Positions 24,988 to 33,192 are shown, counted from the stretch's first letter. The stretch: DNA of 64,000 nucleotides from Nocardia yamanashiensis NBRC 100130 (GCF_001613325.1 NZ_BDCD01000022.1:124001-188000); one strand, 5' to 3'. The notes: generated by a model not told the origin, from the sequence alone. Translations and numbers: made by a program.

Positions 24988-25917
24988 GTGACCTCGGACA
25001 AGGATGTCTGCGGAACCGATCTTGCGCCTGCACGGTTGACGGTGGGAATCGTCTCGGCGGGACGCGTCGGGTCCGCTCTGGGTGCGGCACTCGAGCGTGC
25101 CGGTCACGTGGTTTTCGGCGTTTCCGCGATCTCGGACGCGTCGGTGCGCCGTGCGCAGACCCGGCTGCCGGATTCACGGATTCTGCCCGCCGAAGAAGTG
25201 GCGGCGCGGAGCGAATTGCTGATCCTGGCGGTGCCGGACAGCGAATTGGCCGGGCTGATCTCGGGATTGGCCGCCGCGATGGTGGTGCGGCCCGGCACGA
25301 TCGTGGCGCACACCTCCGGTGCGAACGGCGTGGGCATCCTGGCTCCGCTCACCGAGCAGGGCGCACTGCCGCTGGCCATTCATCCGGCGATGACGTTCAC
25401 CGGTCACGACGAGGATGTGGCCCGCCTGTCCAATGCCTGCTTCGGCGTGACCGCGGCGGACGATATCGGCTTCGCCATCGCCCAGTCGCTGGTCATCGAG
25501 ATGGGCGGGGAGCCGGTGCGGGTCGCCGAGGAGAACCGCACGCTGTATCACGCGGCCCTGGCGCACGGCAGTAATCACCTGGTCACGCTCATCGTCGATG
25601 CGGTGGAAGCACTGCGCGCCGCTCTCGCCGGCCCGGGTCTGCTGGGTCAGCAGATCGTCGACGATCAGCCCAACGGCCTGGCCGAACGCATGCTGGCCCC
25701 GCTCGCCTCGGCCGCGCTCGACAATGCCCTGCGCCGTGGGCAATCCGCGCTGACGGGCCCGGTCGCGCGCGGTGACGTGGCCGCGGTGGCCGCGCATCTG
25801 AAATCCCTCGAGGCCCTGGATCCCCGTCTGGCCGCCGGCTATCGCGCCCAATCCCTGCGTTCGGCCGAACGCGCCCGCACCAACCCCGCCTTGATCGAAC
25901 TGCTGGAAGGACACTGA
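24988..25917 (+). CDS. Rossmann-like DUF2520 oxidoreductase family protein
   Basis: 309 residues. The N-terminal Rossmann fold (GIVSAGRVGSALGAALERAG) and the HPAMTFTG segment, followed by an all-helical DUF2520 domain, mark the family represented by Rv3603c. Its constant position directly before panC suggests a role near pantothenate synthesis, such as a ketopantoate-reductase-like reaction, but this is unproven. GTG 24988 is used because GAGAGGAC precedes it; the frame is open further up. Its TGA overlaps the ATG of panC (TGATG). Confidence 0.85.
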   Translation: MTSDKDVCGTDLAPARLTVGIVSAGRVGSALGAALERAGHVVFGVSAISDASVRRAQTRLPDSRILPAEEVAARSELLILAVPDSELAGLISGLAAAMVVRPGTIVAHTSGANGVGILAPLTEQGALPLAIHPAMTFTGHDEDVARLSNACFGVTAADDIGFAIAQSLVIEMGGEPVRVAEENRTLYHAALAHGSNHLVTLIVDAVEALRAALAGPGLLGQQIVDDQPNGLAERMLAPLASAALDNALRRGQSALTGPVARGDVAAVAAHLKSLEALDPRLAAGYRAQSLRSAERARTNPALIELLEGH

Positions 25918-26843
25918 TGGACCCCAAACTGATCGGCAGTTACAAGCGCGGCGAACTGACCGTGCACCACGATCCGGTCGTCATGACCAAGGTCGTCAAG
26001 GCCCTGAAGTCGGTCGGCCGCCGGGTCGCGCTGGTCCCCACCATGGGCGCGCTGCACGAGGGCCACCTGGAGCTGGTGCGGCTGGCGAAGCTGTCCAACA
26101 CCACCGTCATCGTCTCGATCTTCGTGAACCCCTTGCAGTTCGGCGCGAACGAGGACCTCGACAAGTACCCGCGCACCCTGGACGCCGACGTGGAGCTGCT
26201 GCGCGGCGAGGGCGTCGAGCTGGTGTTCGCGCCCAGCGCCAACGACATGTACCCGTTCGGCCCGCGCACCACGGTGCAGGCCGGCCCGTTCGGCGACATC
26301 CTCGAGGGCGCGACCCGGCCCGGCCATTTCTCCGGCGTGCTGACCGTGGTCTCCAAGCTGTTCAACATCTGCCAGCCGCACGAGGCGTTCTTCGGCGAAA
26401 AGGATTACCAGCAGCTGGCTTTGATCCGCCAGATGGTGGTGGACCTGAACATGGACGTGAAGATCGTCCCCGCCGCCACCGTCCGCGAACGCGACGGCCT
26501 GGCCATGTCCTCGCGCAACCGCTACCTCAGCGACGAACAGCGCGAGCTCGCGGCCACCCTGTCCGCCGCCCTGCTGGCCGGCCGCCACTCCGGCGGCCTG
26601 GGCCCGGAAGCGGTGCTGGAAGCCGCGCAGTCGGTGCTGGATCTGGCCCCCGAGATCGACGTCGACTACTTGGCGCTGCGCGGTTCGGACTTCTCCGAGG
26701 AATGGCCGACCGGCAATGCCCGCCTGCTGGTCGCGGCCCGGGTCGGCACTACCCGGCTCATCGACAATATGCCCGTCAAGATCGGCGCCCCGATCGACGG
26801 CCACCCGACCACCCCCGACCAGCCTGCCCAGGCGTCTCACTAG
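25917..26843 (+). CDS. panC: Pantothenate synthetase
   Basis: ATP-dependent condensation of pantoate with beta-alanine to pantothenate. 308 residues. The HIGH-like motif is in PTMGALHEGH, QQLALIRQMV follows the EKDYQ block, and the KMSKS-like loop is MSSRNRYL. ATG at 25917 overlaps the previous stop. PanD, 13 bases downstream, makes the beta-alanine that PanC consumes, and coaX continues towards CoA, so the three genes form a pathway operon. Confidence 0.96.
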   Translation: MDPKLIGSYKRGELTVHHDPVVMTKVVKALKSVGRRVALVPTMGALHEGHLELVRLAKLSNTTVIVSIFVNPLQFGANEDLDKYPRTLDADVELLRGEGVELVFAPSANDMYPFGPRTTVQAGPFGDILEGATRPGHFSGVLTVVSKLFNICQPHEAFFGEKDYQQLALIRQMVVDLNMDVKIVPAATVRERDGLAMSSRNRYLSDEQRELAATLSAALLAGRHSGGLGPEAVLEAAQSVLDLAPEIDVDYLALRGSDFSEEWPTGNARLLVAARVGTTRLIDNMPVKIGAPIDGHPTTPDQPAQASH

Positions 26844-26856
26844 GAAGGCGACGACG

Positions 26857-27276
26857 ATGTTGCGCACCATGATGACCTCGAAGATCCACCGCGCCACGGT
26901 GACTCACGCCGACCTGCACTACGTCGGCTCGGTCACGGTCGACCAGGATCTGCTGGACGCCGCCGATCTGCTCGAGGGCGAGAAGGTCTCGATCGTCGAC
27001 ATCACCAACGGCGCCCGCCTGGAGACCTATGTGATCGCGGGCGAGCGCGGTTCCGGCGTGATCGGAATCAACGGCGCCGCAGCGCATCTCGTGCATCCGG
27101 GTGATCTGGTCATTCTGATCGCCTACGGCATGATGGACGCGAAGGAGCTCGAGAACTACGCTCCGCACGTGGTTTTCGTGGATGAGCGCAATCGCCCGAT
27201 CGAGCTGGGCACCGACCCGGCGCACGCCCCGGAGGGCTCGGATCTGATCTCCCCGCGCACGCTCTCGGCCGTCTGA
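26857..27276 (+). CDS. panD: Aspartate 1-decarboxylase precursor
   Basis: Makes beta-alanine from aspartate. 139 residues. A pyruvoyl enzyme made as a precursor that cleaves itself between Gly24 and Ser25, seen here as HYVGSVTVD. The NGAAAHLVHPGD and MMDAKELENY blocks complete the double-psi barrel. Start ATG 26857 (MLRTMMTSKIHRA) follows AGGAAGG at 26842-26848; an upstream in-frame start would run into panC. Confidence 0.96.
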   Translation: MLRTMMTSKIHRATVTHADLHYVGSVTVDQDLLDAADLLEGEKVSIVDITNGARLETYVIAGERGSGVIGINGAAAHLVHPGDLVILIAYGMMDAKELENYAPHVVFVDERNRPIELGTDPAHAPEGSDLISPRTLSAV

Positions 27277-27289
27277 GCGGCGGGCGGGC

Positions 27290-28084
27290 ATGCTGCTGAC
27301 CATCGATGTCCGCAACACCAGTATCGAGCTGGGGCTGTTCACCGGTAGCGGCGATCACGCGAAGCTGGCCCGGCACTGGCGGATGCACACCAATCCGCTG
27401 CTGACGGCGGACGAATTCGCTTTGCAGGTGCGCGGTTTGATCGGCGCGGACGCCGAGCAGGTGACCGGTGTCGCGGCCTTGTCGACGGTGCCGCCGGTAC
27501 TGCGCGAGCTGCGCGAGATGCTGACCCGTTATTGGGGTCATGTGGCGCACGTGGTGGTGGAACCCGGTGTGCGCACCGGTATTCCGCTGCTGGTGGACAA
27601 TCCGAAAGAAGTGGGCGCGGATCGAATCGTGAATTGCCTTGCGGCATATCACCGTTTCCAGTCGCCGGCCATCGTGGTGGATTTCGGCACGGCCATCTGC
27701 GTGGATCTCGTTTCGGCCAAGGGCGAATTTCTCGGCGGCATCATCGCGCCCGGTGTGGAGATTTCCACCGAGGCGTTGGTGGAGCGCAGTGCGCTGCGCC
27801 GGGCGGAGTTGGCGCGGCCGCGTTCGGTGGTCGGCAAGAATTCCATGGAGTGCATGCAGTCGGGCGCCATCTTCGGATTCGCCGGACTGGTGGACGGGCT
27901 CATCGACCGTATTCGCGACGAGTTCGACGCCTTCGCCGGCGATGACGTCTCCATCGTGGCGACGGGCGCCAGCGCGCCGCTGATCGTCCCGGAGTCCGAG
28001 ACCATCGAGCATCACGAACCCAACCTCACGCTCGACGGTCTGCGACTCGTCTATGAGCGCAACCAGCAACGTCGGCGCGCTTGA
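27290..28084 (+). CDS. coaX: Type III pantothenate kinase
   Basis: First committed step to CoA: phosphorylates pantothenate with ATP and a monovalent cation. 264 residues. N-terminal phosphate-binding MLLTIDVRNTSIELGL, the substrate block NPKEVGADRIVN, VVDFGTAICVD and the IIAPGVEISTEAL loop identify a type III enzyme rather than CoaA. It ends the run starting at ftsH; an inverted repeat 34 bases downstream may terminate or regulate. Confidence 0.95.
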   Translation: MLLTIDVRNTSIELGLFTGSGDHAKLARHWRMHTNPLLTADEFALQVRGLIGADAEQVTGVAALSTVPPVLRELREMLTRYWGHVAHVVVEPGVRTGIPLLVDNPKEVGADRIVNCLAAYHRFQSPAIVVDFGTAICVDLVSAKGEFLGGIIAPGVEISTEALVERSALRRAELARPRSVVGKNSMECMQSGAIFGFAGLVDGLIDRIRDEFDAFAGDDVSIVATGASAPLIVPESETIEHHEPNLTLDGLRLVYERNQQRRRA

Positions 28085-28117
28085 TACCGACCGGTCTGAG
28101 TAAAAGTGATCCAGTCG

Positions 28118-28147
28118 TCTCCGGGAGGGTCTGTTGCTTCCCGGAGA
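28118..28147 (+). promoter_or_regulatory. Inverted repeat over the -35 of the leader promoter
   Basis: Perfect 9-bp arms TCTCCGGGA (28118-28126) and TCCCGGAGA (28139-28147), spaced by 12 bases. The second arm touches the proposed -35 (28134-28139). It could be a repressor operator or the end structure of the coaX transcript; sequence alone does not decide. Confidence 0.45.
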
Positions 28148-28161
28148 TGCGCTGTTAGACT
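28134..28161 (+). promoter_or_regulatory. Promoter for a leaderless leader peptide
   Basis: -35 TTGCTT (28134-28139), 16-base spacer, -10 TAGACT (28156-28161). The GTG at 28169 follows the -10 by 7 bases, so transcription should start at or next to that codon. Confidence 0.6.
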
Positions 28162-28168
28162 CGCCGAC

Positions 28169-28210
28169 GTGTATTCCCGCATGAGCACCCAGGAGTGTTG
28201 TCGAGGCTGA
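28169..28210 (+). CDS. Cys-Cys leader peptide (VYSRMSTQECCRG)
   Basis: A 13-codon reading frame, GTG 28169 to TGA 28208-28210, with two adjacent Cys codons (28196-28201). There is no ribosome-binding site, but a -10 hexamer lies 7 bases upstream, as for leaderless mRNAs. Short leaderless frames with consecutive Cys codons are known cysteine-responsive attenuators in mycobacteria. An internal ATG (28181) would give MSTQECCRG, with the same Cys codons. The next gene encodes a cysteine dioxygenase-family protein, which strengthens the reading. The peptide itself probably has no function after synthesis. Confidence 0.6.
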   Translation: MYSRMSTQECCRG

Positions 28211-28267
28211 CTCGCCTCGACGGTCGTCGAGGCTTCGTATAGCCCCCGGCCATTTACACGACTCCTG
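28190..28267 (+). promoter_or_regulatory. Candidate cysteine-responsive attenuator structure
   Basis: Three pairings are visible. GTCGAGGC (28200-28207) pairs with GCCTCGAC (28214-28221). The latter can instead pair with GTCGAGGC (28226-28233), so only one hairpin can form at a time. CAGGAGT within the leader frame (28190-28196) is complementary to ACTCCTG (28261-28267), which overlaps the ribosome-binding site CTGGAG of the next gene. A ribosome stalled on the Cys codons would cover the first arm and CAGGAGT. The functional reading is inference. Confidence 0.5.
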
Positions 28268-28278
28268 GAGTTTCGCTC

Positions 28279-28896
28279 ATGCGATCTTCTTTGCTTTCGC
28301 TGTCGAAGAACGATTCCGCCCGTACCGGCGCCTCGCGGCTGTTGCCCGAGGTCACCGAGCGGGCCACCGCCTCGGCTCTCCCGACCCGGCTCCGGCCGGC
28401 CGATCTGCTGCGTCTCACCGATGAAGGAGCGCAGGACGTCCTGGAGGGCCGCTACGATCACCTGCTGCCGCAGGGCGGCCTGTGGCCGACCGAAAACCGT
28501 TGGGCCGCAAGGCTGATCGCCGACGACGAGGTCGACCTCTGGCTGATCAGCTGGGCGGAGGGCAAGTACACCGAACTGCACGATCACGCCGGCTCGCTGG
28601 GCGCGCTGACCGTTTTGTCCGGTGCACTTTCCGAATATCGCTGGAATGGCCAGGAATTGCGCCGCCGCACCCTCACCGCGGGCGATCAGGCGTCTTTTCC
28701 GCTCGGCTGGGTGCACGACGTGGTTCGCGCGCCGGCCGAGGAAGCCGGAATCACCGGCCCGTTGAATCCCACTTTGAGCGTGCACGCCTATTCGCCGCCG
28801 CTGACGGCCATGTCCTATTACGAGGTCACCGGCCACGGCACCCTGCGGCGCACCCGTTCCGTCCTGACCGATCAGCCCGAAGGCGAACTCGAATGA
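28279..28896 (+). CDS. Cysteine dioxygenase family protein
   Basis: 205 residues; cupin thiol dioxygenase, which would use Fe(II) and O2 to oxidise cysteine (or a related thiol) to the sulfinate. The metal ligands are HDH in the ELHDHAGSLG motif and the later His of LGWVHDVV. Actinobacterial CDO-like proteins of this length are typical. It starts with ATG 28279, 8 bases after GGAG, and its stop overlaps the rhodanese start (ATGA), so the two are coupled. The upstream Cys-Cys leader suggests expression is set by cysteine supply. Exact substrate is uncertain (3-mercaptopropionate enzymes are close relatives). Confidence 0.85.
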   Translation: MRSSLLSLSKNDSARTGASRLLPEVTERATASALPTRLRPADLLRLTDEGAQDVLEGRYDHLLPQGGLWPTENRWAARLIADDEVDLWLISWAEGKYTELHDHAGSLGALTVLSGALSEYRWNGQELRRRTLTAGDQASFPLGWVHDVVRAPAEEAGITGPLNPTLSVHAYSPPLTAMSYYEVTGHGTLRRTRSVLTDQPEGELE

Positions 28897-29324
28897 CGCA
28901 CTTGACCATCGACGGCATGCTCGCCCAGGCGCGCGAGACGCTGCGACGGATCTACGCCTACGAATTGCCGCAGGCCATCGCGCGCGGTGCGATTCTGGTG
29001 GATATCCGCCCGCAGGCCCAGCGCCTGAAGGAGGGGACCTTCCCCGGCGCGCTGGTCATCGAGCGCAATGTCCTGGAATGGCGGCTGGATCCGACCAGTT
29101 CCGCGCGCCTCGCGCTGGCCGAGGACCACGATGTGGAATGGATCATCCTCTGCTCGGAGGGCTACACCTCGAGCCTGGCCGCCGCCTCCCTGCAGCAGCT
29201 GGGCCTGCGCCGCGCCACCGACCTGGTGGGCGGATATCAGGCAGCCAAAGCCGCCGGACTGCTGAATGTGGCCGCGGCCGCCCCGCACTTCCAGCGCGAG
29301 GTCGCGGCGCTCGCCTGGTTGTAG
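28893..29324 (+). CDS. Rhodanese-domain sulfurtransferase
   Basis: 143 residues, a single rhodanese domain. LVDIRPQAQR is the CH2A-like start, and the active-site loop is CSEGYTSS with the catalytic Cys first. Rhodaneses carry sulfur as a persulfide. It starts on ATG 28893, overlapping the dioxygenase stop, so the pair likely acts in cysteine-sulfur turnover: one oxidises the thiol, the other handles sulfane sulfur. Partner molecule unknown. Confidence 0.87.
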   Translation: MTHLTIDGMLAQARETLRRIYAYELPQAIARGAILVDIRPQAQRLKEGTFPGALVIERNVLEWRLDPTSSARLALAEDHDVEWIILCSEGYTSSLAAASLQQLGLRRATDLVGGYQAAKAAGLLNVAAAAPHFQREVAALAWL

Positions 29325-29360
29325 ACCCCGGGGTGCACGGGGCCGCCGCCTCTGACCCGG

Positions 29361-29385
29361 GCGCGGGAAATTCGCTTTCCCGCGC
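29361..29385 (+). terminator. Hairpin after the rhodanese gene
   Basis: Perfect 10-bp arms GCGCGGGAAA (29361-29370) and TTTCCCGCGC (29376-29385) with a 5-base loop. No T-run. It ends just before the lysS start region, so it may instead influence the lysS promoter. Confidence 0.5.
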
Positions 29386-29403
29386 CATATACCCTTGAAA
29401 CCC

Positions 29404-30966
29404 GTGAGCACCCCCAACCCCACTTCCACCGGTAGCAACACGGCTCCTGCTGGGCAAACCCGTGCGAAGGATGCTGTCGAGCACGATGTTCCCGAGCAGA
29501 TGCGGATTCGCCGGGAGAAGCGGGAGCGGTTGCTGGAGCAAGGCCGCGAGGCCTATCCGGTGGTGGTGTCCCGCACCCACACCCTGGCCGAAATTCGCGC
29601 GGCGTACCCCGATCTCGAAGCGGATACGCAGACCGGTCAGGTGGTCGGAATCGCGGGCCGGGTCATTTTCGTCCGGAATACCGGCAAGCTGTGTTTCGCC
29701 ACCCTGCAGGAGGGCGACGGCACCAAGCTGCAGGCCATGATCAGCCTGAACGGCGTCGGCGCCGATGCCCTCGCGGCCTGGAAGTCCGATGTCGACCTGG
29801 GCGACTTCGTCTACGTGCACGGTGAGGTGATCGCCTCCCGCACCGGCGAATTGAGCGTGATGGCCGACGAGTGGCAGATGGCCGCCAAGGCGCTGCGCCC
29901 GATGCCGGTGGCGCACAAGGAGATGTCGGAAGAGGCCCGCGTCCGCCAGCGCTATGTCGATCTGATCGTGCGCCCGGAGGCCCGGGAAATGGCCCGCACC
30001 CGCGTCAAGGCGGTGCGCGCGCTGCGTAATGCCTTGGAGCGCAGGGGTTTCCTCGAGGTCGAGACCCCGATGCTGCAGACCATTCACGGCGGCGCCGCGG
30101 CCCGTCCGTTCGCCACCCACTCCAATGCGCTCGATATGGAGCTGTTCCTGCGTATCGCGCCGGAGCTGTTCCTGAAGCGCTGTGTGGTCGGCGGCCTGGA
30201 GAAGGTGTTCGAGGTCAACCGGAACTTCCGCAACGAAGGCGCCGACTCCACGCATTCGCCGGAGTTCGCAATGCTGGAAACCTACGAGGCGTACGGCACC
30301 TACGACGATTCCGCGAAGATGATGCGGGAATTGATCCAGGAAGTCGCGCAGGAGGTGTACGGCACGCAGGTCGTCACCCTTGCCGATGGCACCGAATACG
30401 ATCTGTCCGGCGAGTGGACGACGGTCGAGATGTACCCGTCGCTGTCCGAGCAGATCGGTGTGGAGGTCACTCCGGAAACTTCGGTCGAGGAATTGCTGGC
30501 GCTCGCCGATCGCGTGGGTCTGGAAATTCCGGCGGACAAGGGCTACGGTCACGGCAAACTCGTCGAGGAACTCTGGGAGCACGTCTACGGCGACAAGCTG
30601 TACGCCCCGACTTTCGTGCGCGACTTCCCGGTGGAGACCTCTCCGTTGACGCGTCAGCATCGCAGCAAACCCGGGGTTACCGAGAAGTGGGACCTCTATG
30701 TGCGCGGGTTCGAACTCGCCACCGGATATTCCGAACTCGTGGATCCGGTCATCCAGCGCGAAAGATTCGTTGATCAGGCGCGTTTGGCCGCCGCCGGTGA
30801 CGATGAAGCTATGCGCCTGGACGAGGACTTCCTTGCCGCGATGGAGCACGGTATGCCGCCGACGACCGGAACCGGTATGGGTATCGATCGTTTGCTGATG
30901 GCCCTGACTGGCTTGGGAATCCGGGAAACGATACTCTTTCCAATTGTGCGTCCATCGTCTCGCTGA
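29404..30966 (+). CDS. lysS: Lysyl-tRNA synthetase, class II
   Basis: About 520 residues. Charges tRNA-Lys with lysine. An OB-fold anticodon-binding domain (about 65-170) precedes the class II catalytic core: motif 2 in FEVNRNFRNEGADSTHSPEF and motif 3 in GTGMGIDRLLM near the end. The mycobacterial orthologue at this position is lysS1 (Rv3598c), distinct from the membrane-linked LysX. Start uncertain between GTG 29404 (VSTPNPT) and TTG 29395; neither has a good ribosome-binding site, and a TATACC sequence at 29388-29393 would allow a leaderless start. Confidence 0.95.
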   Translation: MSTPNPTSTGSNTAPAGQTRAKDAVEHDVPEQMRIRREKRERLLEQGREAYPVVVSRTHTLAEIRAAYPDLEADTQTGQVVGIAGRVIFVRNTGKLCFATLQEGDGTKLQAMISLNGVGADALAAWKSDVDLGDFVYVHGEVIASRTGELSVMADEWQMAAKALRPMPVAHKEMSEEARVRQRYVDLIVRPEAREMARTRVKAVRALRNALERRGFLEVETPMLQTIHGGAAARPFATHSNALDMELFLRIAPELFLKRCVVGGLEKVFEVNRNFRNEGADSTHSPEFAMLETYEAYGTYDDSAKMMRELIQEVAQEVYGTQVVTLADGTEYDLSGEWTTVEMYPSLSEQIGVEVTPETSVEELLALADRVGLEIPADKGYGHGKLVEELWEHVYGDKLYAPTFVRDFPVETSPLTRQHRSKPGVTEKWDLYVRGFELATGYSELVDPVIQRERFVDQARLAAAGDDEAMRLDEDFLAAMEHGMPPTTGTGMGIDRLLMALTGLGIRETILFPIVRPSSR

Positions 30967-31083
30967 GTTCGCTGGATTGCATTGTCGAGGCCCGTTCTGG
31001 GAGTATTGCAATTAGCGCTATTCTGGGTTCGGGTAATCGGCCTAACTATGCGGGTCGCACGATTTCGAGAGGACGTTCATCTC

Positions 31084-31449
31084 ATGGCAAAGAAGGTCAC
31101 CGTTAGCTTGATCGACGATGTCGACGGTGAGTCCATCGCGGACGAGACCATCGAGTTCGCTATCGATGGCGTCTCGTACGAGATCGACCTGTCGACGGAG
31201 AATGCGGCCAAGCTGCGGGACGGGCTCGAGGTCTGGGTTTCCAGTGCGCGTCGGGTGAGTGGACGCCGCCGCACCAAGGTCGCCGCCGGCGCCGCGGGCG
31301 CTGCGCCCAAGGGCCGGATCTCCATCGATCGTGAACAGAGCGCCGCCATTCGTGAATGGGCGCGTCGTAATGGACACAAGGTTTCGGCGCGCGGTCGTAT
31401 CTCCGCGGACATCACCGAGGCTTACAACAAGGCTGCTGTCAAGAACTAG
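31084..31449 (+). CDS. lsr2: Nucleoid-associated protein Lsr2
   Basis: 121 residues; the H-NS-like silencer of AT-rich DNA in mycobacteria and relatives. The N-terminal oligomerisation domain MAKKVTVSLIDDVDGESIAD is nearly that of mycobacterial Lsr2. The C-terminal DNA-binding domain holds IREWARRNGHKVSARGRISA with the RGR minor-groove motif. A short basic linker (SGRRRTKV) joins them. ATG 31084 follows GAGAGGA. The upstream 117 bases are comparatively AT-rich, compatible with autoregulation. A hairpin terminates it. Confidence 0.96.
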   Translation: MAKKVTVSLIDDVDGESIADETIEFAIDGVSYEIDLSTENAAKLRDGLEVWVSSARRVSGRRRTKVAAGAAGAAPKGRISIDREQSAAIREWARRNGHKVSARGRISADITEAYNKAAVKN

Positions 31450-31461
31450 TCGCCGATTCGA

Positions 31462-31498
31462 CTGCCGCTCGGGTGTTTCGTGCGAACCCGGGCGGCAG
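31462..31498 (+). terminator. lsr2 terminator
   Basis: Thirteen-bp stem with one G-U pair: CTGCCGCTCGGGT (31462-31474) with ACCCGGGCGGCAG (31486-31498), 11-base loop, followed by TGGTTTATT. Starts 12 bases after the lsr2 stop. Confidence 0.75.
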
Positions 31499-31647
31499 TG
31501 GTTTATTCATACGCTTTGCGTATAACTCCGATGGGTGGTCGTCGCCCATCTACGAGCCCCGATCTTGCTCGGGCCGAAGCGGGCAGGCACCATTGAAACT
31601 GTGTGCATGATGTCACTGGCTGGGTGTAGAGAGAAGGTATCGGCACA

Positions 31648-32271
31648 GTGACCGCATTTCACGGTTCACTCCTGCGAGTGAAGGATCACGAGGGCCGTCA
31701 GCACGAGTTGATGCTGACCCCTGATCAGCCTCGCATCACCATCGGCCGCTCCCCGCAGGCCGATCTTTCGCTGTTCTGGGACGTCGAGGTGTCCCGGCTG
31801 CACGCCACCGCCGAATACCTGGGCCCGCACTGGACCATCGTCGACGACGGACTGTCCCGCAACGGCACCTTCGTCAACGGCGATCGCCTGGTCGGCCGCC
31901 ATCGGCTGCAGCCCGGCGATGTCATCCGGATGGGCACCTCGCGCATCACCTATCACGACTTCAGCGGCGCCGCAGGCGATATCACGCAGACCTCCACCGG
32001 TGGCCTGCCCACCCTGCGCTCGCTCACCGAAACCCAGCGCTCGGTGCTGGTGGCGCTGTGCCGCCCGCTGCGCGGCAACGACGGGTTCGCCTCGCCCGCC
32101 TCCAATCAGCAGATCGCGGCCGAGCTGTTCCTGAGCGTGGACGCCATCAAGACGCACCTGCGCGCGCTGTTCGCCAAGTTCGGCGTGGAGGATCTGCCGC
32201 AGAACGCCAAACGGGTGCAGCTGGCGAATCTGGCCCTGCGCTCCGGCGTGATCTCCGAACGCGACCTGTGA
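31648..32271 (+). CDS. FHA domain protein with C-terminal LuxR-like helix-turn-helix
   Basis: 207 residues. An FHA domain (about residues 5-105) has the phosphothreonine-binding positions: TIGRSPQADL, SRLHATAEY and LSRNGTFVNGDR. After a Thr/Gly linker, LTETQRSVLVALCRPL and SNQQIAAELFLSVDAIKTHL form a LuxR-type DNA-binding region, though the surroundings are atypical. FHA domains read Thr phosphorylated by Ser/Thr kinases, so this is a likely phosphorylation-linked regulator, with reversed domain order relative to EmbR. GTG 31648 follows GAGAGAAGG. Targets unknown. Confidence 0.82.
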   Translation: MTAFHGSLLRVKDHEGRQHELMLTPDQPRITIGRSPQADLSLFWDVEVSRLHATAEYLGPHWTIVDDGLSRNGTFVNGDRLVGRHRLQPGDVIRMGTSRITYHDFSGAAGDITQTSTGGLPTLRSLTETQRSVLVALCRPLRGNDGFASPASNQQIAAELFLSVDAIKTHLRALFAKFGVEDLPQNAKRVQLANLALRSGVISERDL

Positions 32272-32393
32272 GACGGAAGCTCATGCGCGTGAGCTTCTGA
32301 GCGATGGAGAGTGCGGAGCCGCAGCGGTTGACTGGAAGTCATTGATCCCCCGAAGATTTCGGCGGGGAACAGACCCAGTCAGGAGATAGTCAA

Positions 32394-33038
32394 ATGTTCG
32401 CACTTCGCATGGCCGCTCTGGTCGCCGCGACGCTTACGACCGGTCTGATCGCCGGAGTGTTCTACGCCTACGCGACCTCGGTGATGGGTGCCCTGCATCA
32501 GTCGGACGACCGCACTTTCGTCGACGTGATGCAGAAGATCAACGTGGTCATCATCAACCCGTGGTTCATGATCGGCTTCATGGGCACCGTCGGGTTCAGC
32601 ATCCTGGCGGCCGCACTGCATCTGGGCAAAGACGTTCGCACCGTGCTGATCTGGACGGTGGTCGCGCTGGTCATCAATATCATCGCCTTCGGGATCACCT
32701 CCGGGCTGAACGTGCCGCTGAACGACCAGCTGGCCGCGGCCGGGGATGTCGGGCAGATCGGCGATATCGCCGCGGTGCGGGCGCAGTTCGAGGATTCCTG
32801 GGTGCGCTGGAACGTGCTGCGGGCCATCCTGCACACGCTGGCCTTCCTGGTGCTGATGGGCGCGCTGTTCGTGGCCGGCGTGCAGCACGGCAAGTCGCAG
32901 AACTCGGCCGCCGCCGCGCCGGTGGGTGCGGTGGCCGGTGGCCCGCAGTTCGGCCAGGCGGCCGCGCCGTACGGCCAGGCGCCGGTGCAGCAGCCGGGTC
33001 AGGCGCCGCTGCAGCCGGGGCAGAACTGGAACCGCTGA
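32394..33038 (+). CDS. DUF1772 (anthrone oxygenase-like) membrane protein
   Basis: 214 residues with four membrane helices: GVFYAYATSVMGAL at the end of helix one, a GFMGTVGFSILAAAL segment, VALVINIIAFGITSGLNVPLN, and FLVLMGALFVAG. The NVPLND and RAQFEDSWVRWNVLRAI blocks are the DUF1772 hallmark shared with anthrone oxygenases; most bacterial members have no known reaction. Unusually, 40 residues of Gly/Pro/Gln-rich sequence follow the last helix. A textbook terminator follows. Confidence 0.8.
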   Translation: MFALRMAALVAATLTTGLIAGVFYAYATSVMGALHQSDDRTFVDVMQKINVVIINPWFMIGFMGTVGFSILAAALHLGKDVRTVLIWTVVALVINIIAFGITSGLNVPLNDQLAAAGDVGQIGDIAAVRAQFEDSWVRWNVLRAILHTLAFLVLMGALFVAGVQHGKSQNSAAAAPVGAVAGGPQFGQAAAPYGQAPVQQPGQAPLQPGQNWNR

Positions 33039-33054
33039 ATTCACAGCAGGAAAC

Positions 33055-33089
33055 ATGCGCTCCGCCCTGCCGGGCGGAGCGCATTTTTT
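33055..33089 (+). terminator. Intrinsic terminator
   Basis: Thirteen-bp perfect stem ATGCGCTCCGCCC (33055-33067) with GGGCGGAGCGCAT (33072-33084), 4-base loop TGCC, then T6 (33084-33089). The strongest classical terminator in the window. Confidence 0.95.
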
Positions 33090-33192
33090 CTGTGTGCGTA
33101 ACACGTTGTAATAGTTACTCGCCGGTACGCCCTCGAACTGCCCGATGCTCCGGCTACCTTGTCCGGAACGCGTTCTAGTTTTGGAGGGGTTC

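Noticed and set aside
28051..28836. A 261-codon minus-strand frame over the leader and dioxygenase region
   Set aside because: Runs through the promoter, leader and dioxygenase gene in antisense and has no domain.
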